Shown here: piece after piece, positions 25,252 to 34,405 of the stretch
Numbering within the stretch: the first letter of the stretch is position 1
Layout of the letters: each line of letters begins with the position of its first letter
Assembly (NCBI GenBank): GCA_963675925.2
Contig: CAXXIB010000004.1
Coordinates: forward strand, 1-64,000
DNA length: 64,000 nucleotides
Direction of reading: 5' to 3'
DNA from: CAXXOK01 sp963675925
GTDB lineage: Bacteria > Bacillota > Clostridia > Christensenellales > Aristaeellaceae
Position numbers and translations under genes: made by a program
The notes under the pieces: model-generated
Told to the model about the DNA's origin: nothing
The model's input: the letters and a program-made list of their open reading frames with translations, nothing else
Database searches by the model: none

Positions 25252-27483
25252 TTACTTTTGGCTCCAATAGGCTGCAAAGGCATCCAAACTGCGAATGGCC
25301 GAGCGGATATCGCTGAAGACCGGCAATCCATTCTCCTCCAGATAGTGCACCAGCGCTTGATAGTGTTTACCGGCATTGACCGAGACCACCACCGGTTTTT
25401 TCGTTTTGCGGAAGGCTTCCACCAGCAGCGGGCCGATGGCATCCGTATCCAGATAATTCTCTTCCACAGTCTTGAGCGATTCGACATGCGGCACGATGCC
25501 CACAAACATGCAATCCACATTGGGGTCATTCAGCACGGCTTCAATAAAGCGGGCGTATAATCCATCGTCGGTCATGGGGGTCAGATCGAGGAACGATGTC
25601 TCCACGTTCACCAGCCCGTGTGTATTGAGTTTTTTCAGGGTCTCCACCGTTTCGGGTGTCATCACAGCGGGTGTCAGCTCGCTTAAAATATCCGCGCCCA
25701 TGGTGGCTTCCAGTCCTGCGTTGACAACGCCCGCCACGCGGCAGCCGCGTGCTGGTTTTTGAGACAGCACGGCAAAGGCCTTGGTGTAATTGTAGAAATC
25801 GTCCAGTTCCTCGGTTAAAATGCAGCCGCTTTGCAGGCAGGCCGCACGGAACACCTCGTAGCTGCCACTCATTGCTGCCGTATGCGAAGCAGCGGCTTTG
25901 GCACCGGCCTCGGTACGGCCGGATTTATAAATGATGACCGGCTTGCTGGATGTACGCAGCAAATCGTAGAACTGCCGCCCTTCACCCGCGCCCAGACCTT
26001 CTACATAGATGGCGATTACATCGGTATCCGGGTCGGCTTCAAAATACGCCACCAAATCGGGGATGTTGACATCCACCTTGTTGCCAAAGCTGACAATGCT
26101 GCGGAAAATACCGGTCTGCTGATTGCGCTCAACGCAGGTGATACTCATCGCCCCGCTCTGGGTCAATAGCGCGGTGTTCAGGTGCCCTTTCAGCGGAATG
26201 GTCAGCCTGTTTTCTTCAATAAACAGGGTATTCATGCCGGTGTGCCCCGTGCCCGGCGCGGAAAATACGCCCATACAGTTGGGGCCGACCACTCGCACAT
26301 CCGGCTTGCGCACGCGGGCGATTTCGGACGCGAATTGACGGTAATCCATATCCGACGGGATGCCGGATATCAGGATGACGCTCTTGCCGGAGGGAACCGT
26401 TTCCACAAAGGAAAGGGAGTACTTACCCGGTGCCGCGTACACCAGTAAATCGTAAGGTTCCTCAATTTCGTCTATGCTTTTATACAGGGAGAACGTATGC
26501 CCGCCGATGACCGTTTCCCCGCCTTTGGGGTTCACGCAGTAAATATCGCTGCGGCCCAGGTCCAGCAAAAGCGTGACAATGTTGCGGGCCATGCTGTACT
26601 TACCCGGATCGGTCGATACGCCAGTAACCACAACACCCTTGGGCTGAAAGAAGCGGGATAATCCTTGCTGGTTCGGGGCTACGCTGATTGCGCAGCCATC
26701 GCCAGCGGGTACAAACTCAGCATAGCCGTCCACCGCGACAAAGCGGCCGTCTTTGGAAAATACGACGGGGTTCAAATCCAGCGCTTTGATATAAAACTTG
26801 GGACAGGGCTGGGTATACATAGAATACAGCAATCCCAGCTCCGATAGCCGCGCCATACCCTGGGCGATAGCATCAAGCCGCTCCGGATGGCCCATTTCGC
26901 GGTACTTGTGGCGGATGTTCAGGTGGTTGAGCAGGGTTTGCGCATCGTTTAGGGCAATGGGTGCCAATAGCAGGTTGGCCGGATCATAATACTCGGCAAA
27001 AAACTCCGCATCATCGCCGCCCTTGGTTAGCGTAACCACTGTGCCAAAGGAGGGGTCTTCCTGAAAGCCGAGCATGATCTCATCGCCGATGGCCTGGGTA
27101 AACTGAATAAACTCAATCAGTAAAAAGCCGTCGATTTGCGGTTTCTGCCCTTCTTCAAAGTGCGAGAGCACTTCCTGTTGCATCTGGCTAAGCACATAGC
27201 GGATAAACATGGGGTCGGCAATGCCGACCTTTTTCACGCCGCCGTAGCGCTGGTTGTGCGCCAAATCGCGGGAGACGACCTTGACCATGATATCCTTGCC
27301 ACCAAATGCACCCATCAGCTCATCTGTAACCTGCTCCGGGTCCGTCACGAAGCGGTACAAAGGGATATCAAAGCCAATTCCCTTTAGAAGTTCGTACACC
27401 TCGTGTTCGTAAAGGGTATGGCGTCCGTCCTCGTGTGCCGACTGCAAAAGCGCATTCACCGTTTGTACAATCTGTTGCTCCAT
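25252..27483 (-). CDS. ADP-forming acyl-CoA synthetase (acetate-CoA ligase), ATP-grasp domain first
   Basis: Cytoplasmic enzyme that interconverts acyl-CoA + ADP + Pi and acid + CoA + ATP, which allows substrate-level ATP formation during fermentation. 743 residues. Residues ~1-255 are the ATP-grasp domain (MVKVVSRDLAHNQRYGGVKKVG; ALDLNPVVF). Residues ~270-400 are the CoA-binding Rossmann domain (FFQPKGVVVTGVSTDPGKYS), followed by two ligase-CoA domains with the phospho-His motif ASHTAAMSG (~534). The order, ATP-grasp before CoA-binding, is the reverse of the common fused form. Start at 27483 follows AGAGGTAG; residues upstream are not needed for the fold. Confidence 0.9.
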   Translation of the reverse strand: MEQQIVQTVNALLQSAHEDGRHTLYEHEVYELLKGIGFDIPLYRFVTDPEQVTDELMGAFGGKDIMVKVVSRDLAHNQRYGGVKKVGIADPMFIRYVLSQMQQEVLSHFEEGQKPQIDGFLLIEFIQFTQAIGDEIMLGFQEDPSFGTVVTLTKGGDDAEFFAEYYDPANLLLAPIALNDAQTLLNHLNIRHKYREMGHPERLDAIAQGMARLSELGLLYSMYTQPCPKFYIKALDLNPVVFSKDGRFVAVDGYAEFVPAGDGCAISVAPNQQGLSRFFQPKGVVVTGVSTDPGKYSMARNIVTLLLDLGRSDIYCVNPKGGETVIGGHTFSLYKSIDEIEEPYDLLVYAAPGKYSLSFVETVPSGKSVILISGIPSDMDYRQFASEIARVRKPDVRVVGPNCMGVFSAPGTGHTGMNTLFIEENRLTIPLKGHLNTALLTQSGAMSITCVERNQQTGIFRSIVSFGNKVDVNIPDLVAYFEADPDTDVIAIYVEGLGAGEGRQFYDLLRTSSKPVIIYKSGRTEAGAKAAASHTAAMSGSYEVFRAACLQSGCILTEELDDFYNYTKAFAVLSQKPARGCRVAGVVNAGLEATMGADILSELTPAVMTPETVETLKKLNTHGLVNVETSFLDLTPMTDDGLYARFIEAVLNDPNVDCMFVGIVPHVESLKTVEENYLDTDAIGPLLVEAFRKTKKPVVVSVNAGKHYQALVHYLEENGLPVFSDIRSAIRSLDAFAAYWSQK

Positions 27484-27588
27484 CGTCCGTCTACCTCTTT
27501 TTACTTTTGTTTCCGCATAGCGCAAAAAGCCCCGCGCCCAGCCAGGCGTGCGGTATGCCATGCGGGATACTGCTTACGGTATGAAATC

Positions 27589-27617
27589 ATCATACCATGA
27601 ATGCATATAATTGGAAA
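27589..27617 (-). promoter_or_regulatory. Possible promoter of the acyl-CoA synthetase gene
   Basis: Minus-strand TTTCCA (27612-27617), 17-base spacer, TATGAT (27589-27594), about 105 bases before the start codon. The -35 box is weak and close to the Rhs debris. Confidence 0.45.
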
Positions 27618-27623
27618 GCTGCT

Positions 27624-27981
27624 ATGCGGTCCGCCTACGCGTTCGATTTGCTGGGCAGGGTATTTACCCGTGCACTCAAGGTGAATGGTACAACACTTCT
27701 TCTACGATGCTCAGGGCCAGCTATCTATCGTAGACTTCAACGGCACCAAGTACGGCTACATTCACAACCTCCAGGGTGCTGTTATCGCCATCATTGACGG
27801 TAACGGAAACCGGGTGGTAGAATATTCCTACGACGCTTGGGGCAAGCCCCGACCAAAACCTGCACCTTGTCAACTACACTCGGTACCCTCAGCCCCTTCC
27901 GCTACAGAGGCTATGTGTTTGATAAAGAAACGGGCCTTTACTACCCTCTACAGCCGGTACTATAACCCGGTTTGGGAATGA
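27624..27981 (+). pseudogene. Rhs/YD-repeat core fragment with frameshifts
   Basis: Remnant of the conserved C-terminal core of a polymorphic-toxin Rhs/WapA-type protein. Recognisable pieces are AYAFDLLGRV, then in a second frame FFYDAQGQLSIVDFNGTKYG and YSYDAWGKP, then in a third frame FRYRGYVFDKETGL, and finally SRYYNPVW before a stop. At least three frame changes and no start codon or ribosome binding site make it non-functional. Comparison with the copy at 29941 shows one base lost near 27852 (CCCCGACC for CCCCTGACC or CCCCTCACC) and one extra C near 27945. It marks the left edge of the Rhs cassette region. Confidence 0.85.
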
Positions 27982-28014
27982 AATAATTACACTATTATTT
28001 AAAGGAGATCGAGA

Positions 28015-28233
28015 ATGATAACAACATTATATATAATTGTTTCGATTATAGAATACTATTTTTTTAGAAATTTCTCTTACGAGAGACAAAAATCCCTTTT
28101 CGAAAGAAAACAAAGCACTTCAACACTGATGAAATTCTTTAAACTGACGTATCTATTCCATATAATCAATCTAGTCGCTTGTGCTATTCTGCTTCTTCTT
28201 AAGTGTTTTGGTTTGGTCAAATGGTGGCTATGA
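28015..28233 (+). CDS. Small two-helix membrane protein of unknown function
   Basis: ORF of 72 residues with an excellent AAAGGAG nine bases before the ATG. Two hydrophobic stretches (TTLYIIVSIIEYYFF at the N-terminus and FHIINLVACAILLLLKCFGL at ~48-67) flank a basic middle (RQKSLFERKQS). It directly follows a broken Rhs tip, the position of an immunity or small cassette gene, and is AT-rich like the rest of the region. I do not recognise the family; an immunity protein against a membrane-acting toxin is one possibility (inference). Confidence 0.6.
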   Translation: MITTLYIIVSIIEYYFFRNFSYERQKSLFERKQSTSTLMKFFKLTYLFHIINLVACAILLLLKCFGLVKWWL

Positions 28234-28408
28234 ATTGTTTCCGAGACAAATCAAAATAAATCGGCTAAAGATATTTGCACTTCATAGAGATATGAACATA
28301 TCAAACTCTAACGCGACTGATCTGACAGTCCCATGCGAGCCATTTGATGCTTGCCAACACCTTTTGAATATGTGATATTGTATTTCCAATATCCATGGAG
28401 GTAAAACT

Positions 28409-28855
28409 ATGATTATCAATTCTTCAAATCAGGCAGAAATGAAACATGCTGTCTATGTGCATGATTCCGAAATCAAGTCAATGGATATTGATTATGCAAA
28501 AGATACGCTGGTGATTCAATTGGACAATGCCTATCTGAAAAAAACCTTTCAGTTTCACTTCGATGGATTGGTATACTTCGAAATGAATACGATGAAGCTA
28601 TGGCACGGTGGTTTTGATGGATTTCATGGAATTGGAACGGATGAGATCTATGAATTTGTGATTATGGACACTGAGGAACGCAATCTAAAGCTGAACCTAT
28701 TGATTGCTGGTCAAGATGACATTAGCTTTAATGACCCAGACTCCGACTATTATCGTGACAATTTGATTTTAAGTGCATTTCAATTCTCATCAGGTGATAG
28801 ATTTCATATTCTATGTAAGACAATTGAATTTGATAGTTCGGAATTAGTACAGTAA
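28409..28855 (+). CDS. Orphan cassette gene, putative immunity protein
   Basis: Soluble, acidic protein of 148 residues with ATGGAGGT ahead of the ATG. The sequence (YVHDSEIKSMDIDYAKDTL; FQFHFDGLVYFEMNTMKLWH; FVIMDTEERNLKLNLLIAG) looks beta-rich, without signal peptide or membrane segment. Its position between Rhs core fragments, its low G+C and its size match immunity genes that follow Rhs toxin tips, but no toxin partner remains upstream. No specific family recognised. Confidence 0.65.
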   Translation: MIINSSNQAEMKHAVYVHDSEIKSMDIDYAKDTLVIQLDNAYLKKTFQFHFDGLVYFEMNTMKLWHGGFDGFHGIGTDEIYEFVIMDTEERNLKLNLLIAGQDDISFNDPDSDYYRDNLILSAFQFSSGDRFHILCKTIEFDSSELVQ

Positions 28856-29366
28856 TGATGTAGACTTTCGTTCATCACAAAGAGCACTCTGTATATATAA
28901 GAAAGATCTTGCTTGAGCAGCAACAGTTAGAATAGTGATTCTTTCCATCAAGCCTGTGAGAGCAATGATGGCACGTTGTTTTCGTTGGTTTTCAATATTT
29001 TCAGCAACTACTAGCTGAATTTGTTTAATTGACTATATCCTTCAACAACAGTTAAACAACAACTACGACTTCTGGGTCACCCCACCGCCAAAACCGGCAC
29101 CTTGTTTTTACGGATCATGCTCTATTCGGCATCCTACATAAAACGGAATTCTCCGTATTTCGCTTCGAAATCAATGATCGAATCTAGTATACAATAAGGA
29201 TTTATAATGTATACAATTTTGAATGGATATCGGAAGCAAACTACCAAAGCACATTCAAGTGTATAGCGTATGTTGGGAATAATATGGCGACAACTGATCA
29301 AGCTCGTGGCGTGATAAACCCCTATTGGATAAATATCTGGTCAATTGAAGATGGAGGCCCGATTCA
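28856..29366. other. Gene-free AT-rich stretch with one short Rhs junction remnant
   Basis: About 510 bases without a credible gene. At 29084-29106 there is a short piece of the conserved Rhs junction (CCAAAACCGGCACCTTG), the same 17 bases found in the copies near 29945 and 32680. The rest shows no RNA gene, terminator or long repeat that I can see. Confidence 0.6.
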
Positions 29367-29777
29367 ATGAAGCGTTCAATCGCAATTCTCATCGTATCAC
29401 TAGTCATTTTAGTATGCTTTATAATTGCCGGGATGGCTTTTGGTGTGTTTTTTGTTACAGGACATGATGCTGAATATCCCATCGGGAAAGATACGGTTAA
29501 ATACTGGAATGATGGAGAATATCAGATCGGTCGATTGCCAAGTTATTACACACTGGATTATGCAGGCGTAGATACTATTCTCAGCTATGTTACGCACTAT
29601 CGCCAGGACGCTAGCATGGTATATATCGCAGCTAAAACACGAAACATGTATTGTGTGATTTCGCTGGATACCGAGACCTATATTGTTTTCGATGGGACCG
29701 ATGCGATGAATGAAGAACTACGGGAAATATTCAGTAATCTTGATCAATTTACGCGATGCAGTGTTCCACTGCCGTAA
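29367..29777 (+). CDS. Membrane-anchored orphan cassette protein
   Basis: Protein of 136 residues with GGAGG before the ATG. Residues 5-32 are strongly hydrophobic (IAILIVSLVILVCFIIAGMA) and would be a signal anchor. The remaining ~100 residues are extracytoplasmic or cytoplasmic, rich in Tyr and Asp, and end in a short Cys-containing tail. The position between Rhs fragments suggests a cargo or immunity gene; the function is unknown. Confidence 0.6.
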   Translation: MKRSIAILIVSLVILVCFIIAGMAFGVFFVTGHDAEYPIGKDTVKYWNDGEYQIGRLPSYYTLDYAGVDTILSYVTHYRQDASMVYIAAKTRNMYCVISLDTETYIVFDGTDAMNEELREIFSNLDQFTRCSVPLP

Positions 29778-29827
29778 TAAATAGCTTTCCATTCGCCCCA
29801 TCAAACAATACATGTAAGAAGTAAGGT

Positions 29828-29940
29828 GGGGTGATTTTATACAATTGCTTGTTTAATAGATAACAAAAAAAACACTATTATAATTGCTTGCTAAGATATT
29901 GTCTGATATGATTAATCATATCAGATTACAAAATCACCCC
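29828..29940. mobile_element. MITE-like 113-bp element with terminal inverted repeats
   Basis: Ends GGGGTGATTTT (29828-29838) and AAAATCACCCC (29930-29940) are a perfect 11-bp inverted repeat, extendable outward with one gap. Inside are a direct repeat ATTGCTTG (twice) and a perfect 24-base palindrome at 29902-29925. No ORF. It sits exactly at the Rhs junction sequence CTCACCAAAACC. It may be a non-autonomous mobile element or a large RNA hairpin. Confidence 0.5.
29902..29925. repeat. Perfect 24-base palindrome
   Basis: Twelve bases (TCTGATATGATT) followed immediately by their reverse complement, no loop, AT-rich. It could be a protein-binding site or part of the surrounding inverted-repeat element; no T run follows, so it is not a clear terminator. 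Confidence 0.7.
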
Positions 29941-30386
29941 TCACCAAAACCGGCACCTTGTCAACTACACTCGGCACCCTCAGCCCCTTCCGCTACAGGG
30001 GCTATGTCTACGACGAGGAAACGGGCCTCTACTACCTCCGTAGCCGGTTCTACAATCCGGTCTGGGGTAGGTTTTTCAATGCGGATCGTGTGCTGGAGAA
30101 ACCGGAGCACCTGCTTGGGCATACTGTGTTTGTGTATTGTAGGGATAACCCAACGGTTATGGTTGATGTTTCCGGTTATTCAGCTCTATCAGTAGCCGGA
30201 CCTATTGCTTCAGGTACTGCACTGGCTGATGGTCCGCTCCCCTTTGGTGATATTTTCGGTCTTCTTCTTATCATAGGATCGCTGGTTTATGATACTATGG
30301 CACAACCTTCTGCCGCTCCCTCAACAACCGCATTAGCATCGTTGCACGTCCGCAAGTTGTTGAGCAATGGAATGCCAATTGACTAA
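29941..30386 (+). pseudogene. Detached Rhs C-terminal tip: core junction plus pre-toxin region
   Basis: Open from the junction to the stop at 30386 but without its own start. It encodes the conserved Rhs end (SPFRYRGYVYDEETGLYYL, then FYNPVWGRFFNAD and VYCRDNPTVMVDVSGYS), followed by the pre-toxin linker ADGPLPFGDIFGLLLIIGS and only ~35 more residues. A full toxin domain is absent, so this is a 5'-truncated and probably 3'-shortened tip. An ATG at 29958 lies in frame but has no ribosome binding site. An immunity-type gene follows 21 bases downstream. Confidence 0.8.
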
Positions 30387-30407
30387 ACTGACAGAGGAGG
30401 ATGACAG

Positions 30408-30857
30408 ATGACCCCCGTAAATATTGAAGCAATAGCACGAGGTCTCTTCGCGGGAATCCCATGTTTTTTGGAATATTCAACAGGTCGAATATCTACCCAC
30501 CACCGGATCCCTGAGAAAATGCAGACAAATACGGATTTATACATGAAGCTTCCCAGTTTTTCGTTAGCTCACGCCGAACAAATCTATCTGCAGGAGAATT
30601 ATGGAGATACTGATGCGTATAAGGCATATGGTTTGGATGAATATCCTATATTCCCTATTAGGCTGTCAACCGATGAACTCAGAAAACAAGCCTCTCAATT
30701 CCGTGAGCAGGCACATGTGTTCATCATGGACAGACTTGATGATAGTGTTTTTGAAGCATATCAAGACTTCACAGACGACTTCTGCATTGATTTTGCCAAG
30801 AAATGGTGCAAAGAAAACGGAATGCCTTATCAATACATGTATAAGGATAATCTTTAA
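30408..30857 (+). CDS. Putative Rhs immunity protein, paralog 1 of 3
   Basis: Cytoplasmic protein of 149 residues, ATG preceded by GAGGAGG. It shares its full length with the genes at 31225 and 32072: IEAIARGLFAGIPCFLEYSTG, AHAEQIYLQENYGDTDAYKAYG, HVFIMDRLDDS and FAKKWCKENGMPYQYMY. It is the most diverged of the three (roughly half identical by eye). No membrane segment. The position right after an Rhs tip makes an immunity role the best guess; I do not recognise a named family. Confidence 0.7.
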   Translation: MTPVNIEAIARGLFAGIPCFLEYSTGRISTHHRIPEKMQTNTDLYMKLPSFSLAHAEQIYLQENYGDTDAYKAYGLDEYPIFPIRLSTDELRKQASQFREQAHVFIMDRLDDSVFEAYQDFTDDFCIDFAKKWCKENGMPYQYMYKDNL

Positions 30858-30958
30858 GACACTCGGGGCCTGTGGAATCGGCGAGATCACTATTTCATGA
30901 TGCTATTGCACAACCCACATTTTCGTCAGCCCCAAGAATACTGACGCAGGAAGGGAGT

Positions 30959-31201
30959 ATGCATGATGAAACTATCCGTAAAAGATTGCTCGAGCTGGGC
31001 ATTTACCTATGCATTATCACCTTACTGATTTTCTATATATTAACATTCCTGATTAAACGGGCGCTTGAATATGGCATGCGGAATCACTATGAATCTGATG
31101 GTGATTTTAGTTTGCCAAAAGTCCATGGTATCGGCTATTATGGACATTATCACGATCAGCGTCATAAGTTTCATATCTGGTTTGGGATGCCACTAGAATA
31201 A
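30959..31201 (+). CDS. Detached toxin C-terminus with a membrane segment
   Basis: From the ATG at 30959 the frame gives 80 residues: a hydrophobic helix (LLELGIYLCIITLLIFYILTF), then a polar, His/Tyr-rich end GIGYYGHYHDQRHKFHIWF. The frame is open upstream to ~30872 and there encodes DAIAQPTFSSAP, matching the pre-toxin DTMAQPSAAPS of the tip at 29941. It is therefore the tail of a second Rhs toxin tip whose core was lost. GGAAGGGAG lies just before the ATG, so it might be expressed as a small protein. The immunity-type gene follows after 23 bases. Confidence 0.6.
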   Translation: MHDETIRKRLLELGIYLCIITLLIFYILTFLIKRALEYGMRNHYESDGDFSLPKVHGIGYYGHYHDQRHKFHIWFGMPLE

Positions 31202-31224
31202 AGTCATAAAAGGAGGATATCAGA

Positions 31225-31671
31225 ATGGGGATCGCAAAAATCGAAGCAATAGCAGATGGTCTTTTCGCTGGAATTCCGTGCTACTTGGAATACTCAACTG
31301 GCCGTATTATGGCGCATTTCATTGTTTCAGAGGAGAATAAGGCAAATGCAGAACTGTACTTGCAACTTCCGCAATTCTCAATAGCGCATGCTGAGCAGAT
31401 TTATTTACAAGATAAATATGGCGACTCTGACGAGTATAAAGCATATGGGTTGCATGCGTATCCGAAGTTTCCAATTGAACTCAATGAAGAACTGAGAGCG
31501 TTGGCCGCCAAATATAGTAATAAAGCTCACGCATTCATTATGGATCGCTTTGATCGCAAAGCAGAAATAGAGTATGATGATTTTACAGATATGTTTTGTA
31601 TAACTTTCGCAAAAAAATGGTGCAAGGAAAACGGGATAGCGTTTGAGTATATGTTCGAAGAGAACGAATAG
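31225..31671 (+). CDS. Putative Rhs immunity protein, paralog 2 of 3
   Basis: 148 residues, ATG preceded by AAAGGAGG. By direct comparison it differs from paralog 3 at about 16 positions (~89% identical) and more strongly from paralog 1. Conserved features are IADGLFAGIP, EYSTG, AHAEQIYLQ, YKAYGLHAYP, AHAFIMDRFDRKAE and FAKKWCKENGIAFEYMF. Soluble and acidic. It directly follows the detached toxin tail at 30959-31201, the only toxin-immunity neighbour pair still readable here. A strong terminator follows at 31689. Confidence 0.72.
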   Translation: MGIAKIEAIADGLFAGIPCYLEYSTGRIMAHFIVSEENKANAELYLQLPQFSIAHAEQIYLQDKYGDSDEYKAYGLHAYPKFPIELNEELRALAAKYSNKAHAFIMDRFDRKAEIEYDDFTDMFCITFAKKWCKENGIAFEYMFEENE

Positions 31672-31688
31672 TTTACGTTACAACAGGA

Positions 31689-31725
31689 GGCCCTGTAACA
31701 GCAACTCTGTTACAGGGCCTTGTTT
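31689..31725 (+). terminator. Terminator after immunity paralog 2
   Basis: Perfect 13-base stem GGCCCTGTAACAG/CTGTTACAGGGCC (31689-31701, 31707-31719), 5-base loop, then TTGTTTA. Confidence 0.85.
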
Positions 31726-31813
31726 ATATTTGTACATCCTATTATACTTATTGTCTGTAACAAACGCTACTGTATTGAGTCAACAATGCCTGCAAGTGAA
31801 TGATATAATGCAC

Positions 31814-32045
31814 CTGGGCAAGCCCCTAGCCAATACCAACACCTTGGCAACTACACTCGGCACCCTGAACCCCTTCCGCTACCGTGGCTATGTCTACGAT
31901 GAGGAAACGAGCCTCTACTATCTCCGCAGCCGGTAATATAACCCCGTGTGGGGCAGGTTTGTGAATGCAGATGCGACATTAGGTGAATCATGTGGATTAT
32001 ATTCACATAATGTGTTTTCATATCTGGTTTGGGATGCCACTAGAA
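31814..32045 (+). pseudogene. Rhs core junction fragment with an in-frame stop
   Basis: Encodes LATTLGTLNPFRYRGYVYD and YLRSR, then a TAA where other copies have Tyr (TAC), then YNPVWGRFVNADATLG and SHNVFSY. The frame then runs into the duplicated end of the toxin tail, out of frame. No start signal. The junction with unit 2 of the duplication lies at ~32016. Confidence 0.8.
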
Positions 32046-32071
32046 TAAAGTCATAAAAGGAGGATAACATA

Positions 32072-32518
32072 ATGGGGATCGCTAAAATCGAAGTAATAGC
32101 AGATGGTCTTTTCGCTGGAATTCCGTACTACTTGGAATACTCAACTGGCCATATTATGGCGTATTTCATTGTTCCAGAGAATAATAGAACAAATGCAGAG
32201 CTATACTTGCAACTTCCGCAATTCTCAATAGCGCATGTTGAGCAGATTTATTTACAAAAAAAATATGGCAACTCTGACGAGTATAAAGCATATGGGTTGC
32301 ATGCGTATCCGAAGCTTCCAATCGAACTCAATGAAGAACTGAGAGCGTTGGCCGCCAAATATAGTAATAAAGCTCACGCATTCATTATGGATCGCTTTGA
32401 TCGCAAAGCAGAAATAGAGTATGATGATTTTAAAGATATGTTTTGTGTAGCTTTTGCAAAAAAATGGTGCAAGGAAAACGGGATAGCGTTTGAGTATATG
32501 TTCAAAGAAAACGAATAG
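32072..32518 (+). CDS. Putative Rhs immunity protein, paralog 3 of 3
   Basis: 148 residues, AAAGGAGG before the ATG, intact although its paired toxin is reduced to a fragment of about ten codons upstream. Changes relative to paralog 2 are mostly in the first half (for example Cys19 to Tyr, Arg27 to His and the segment PENNRTN for SEENKAN), while the last 60 residues are nearly unchanged. Preservation of an open frame suggests the orphan immunity gene is still useful, or that the duplication is young enough not to have decayed. Confidence 0.72.
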   Translation: MGIAKIEVIADGLFAGIPYYLEYSTGHIMAYFIVPENNRTNAELYLQLPQFSIAHVEQIYLQKKYGNSDEYKAYGLHAYPKLPIELNEELRALAAKYSNKAHAFIMDRFDRKAEIEYDDFKDMFCVAFAKKWCKENGIAFEYMFKENE

Positions 32519-32535
32519 TTTACGTTACAACAGAA

Positions 32536-32572
32536 GGCCCTGTAACAGCAACACTGTTACAGGGCCTTGTTT
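32536..32572 (+). terminator. Terminator after immunity paralog 3
   Basis: Same 13-base stem as at 31689 with loop CAACA, then TTGTTTA; it lies 847 bases from its twin. Confidence 0.85.
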
Positions 32573-32660
32573 ATATTCGTACATCCTATTATACTTATCG
32601 TCTGTAACAAACGCTACTGTATTGAGTTAACAATGCCTGCAAGTGAATGATATAATGCAC

Positions 32661-32795
32661 CTGGGGCAATCCTCTCACCAAAACCGGCACCTTGGCAACT
32701 ACACTCGGTACCCTCAACCCCTTCCGTTACCGGGGCTATGTCTACAACGAGGAAACGGACCTTTACTACCTCCGCAGTCGATACTATAAACCGAT
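32661..32795 (+). pseudogene. Terminal Rhs core junction fragment
   Basis: One open stretch encoding WGNPLTKTGTLATTLGTLN, then PFRYRGYVYNEETDLYYL and RSRYYKP, after which homology stops. No start, no toxin domain. It is the right edge of the Rhs region. Confidence 0.8.
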
Positions 32796-32805
32796 TTTAG
32801 TAAAC

Positions 32806-32840
32806 AAAACACCGTTCCATAAAGGAACGGTGTTTTGCAT
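32806..32840. terminator. Bidirectional terminator at the end of the glycerol operon
   Basis: Perfect 13-base stem AAAACACCGTTCC/GGAACGGTGTTTT (32806-32818, 32824-32836), 5-base loop. It ends glpK on the minus strand and closes the Rhs region. Confidence 0.92.
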
Positions 32841-32873
32841 TAACGATGAAATACGGTTGTGGTGAATCGGGGG

Positions 32874-34376
<1,503 letters not shown>

Positions 34377-34405
34377 TCCGGTCTCCCCTCTGTTTTCAGT
34401 TTTAT

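Larger units (their letters stand above)
31169..32015 (+). repeat. Tandem duplication, unit 1 (847 bp)
   Basis: Bases from 31169 recur 847 bases further on from 32016. The unit contains the last ~10 codons of the toxin tail, immunity paralog 2, its terminator, a promoter-like stretch with TATAAT, and an Rhs core fragment. The two copies differ by scattered substitutions, so the duplication is not recent. Confidence 0.85.
32016..32795 (+). repeat. Tandem duplication, unit 2
   Basis: Second copy of the 847-bp unit, offset constant from the toxin-tail end through the immunity gene and terminator to the Rhs fragment. Similarity ends near 32795, inside the Rhs junction. Confidence 0.85.

Noticed and set aside
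29828..29940. Integron attC-like recombination site
   Set aside because: Length and folding would fit, but no paired RYYYAAC/GTTRRRY core sites are seen at the ends and no integrase gene is present.
27600..32800. Prophage or integrative element
   Set aside because: Low G+C and repeats suggested one, but there is no integrase, structural gene, tRNA or attachment repeat; Rhs cassette debris explains the content.
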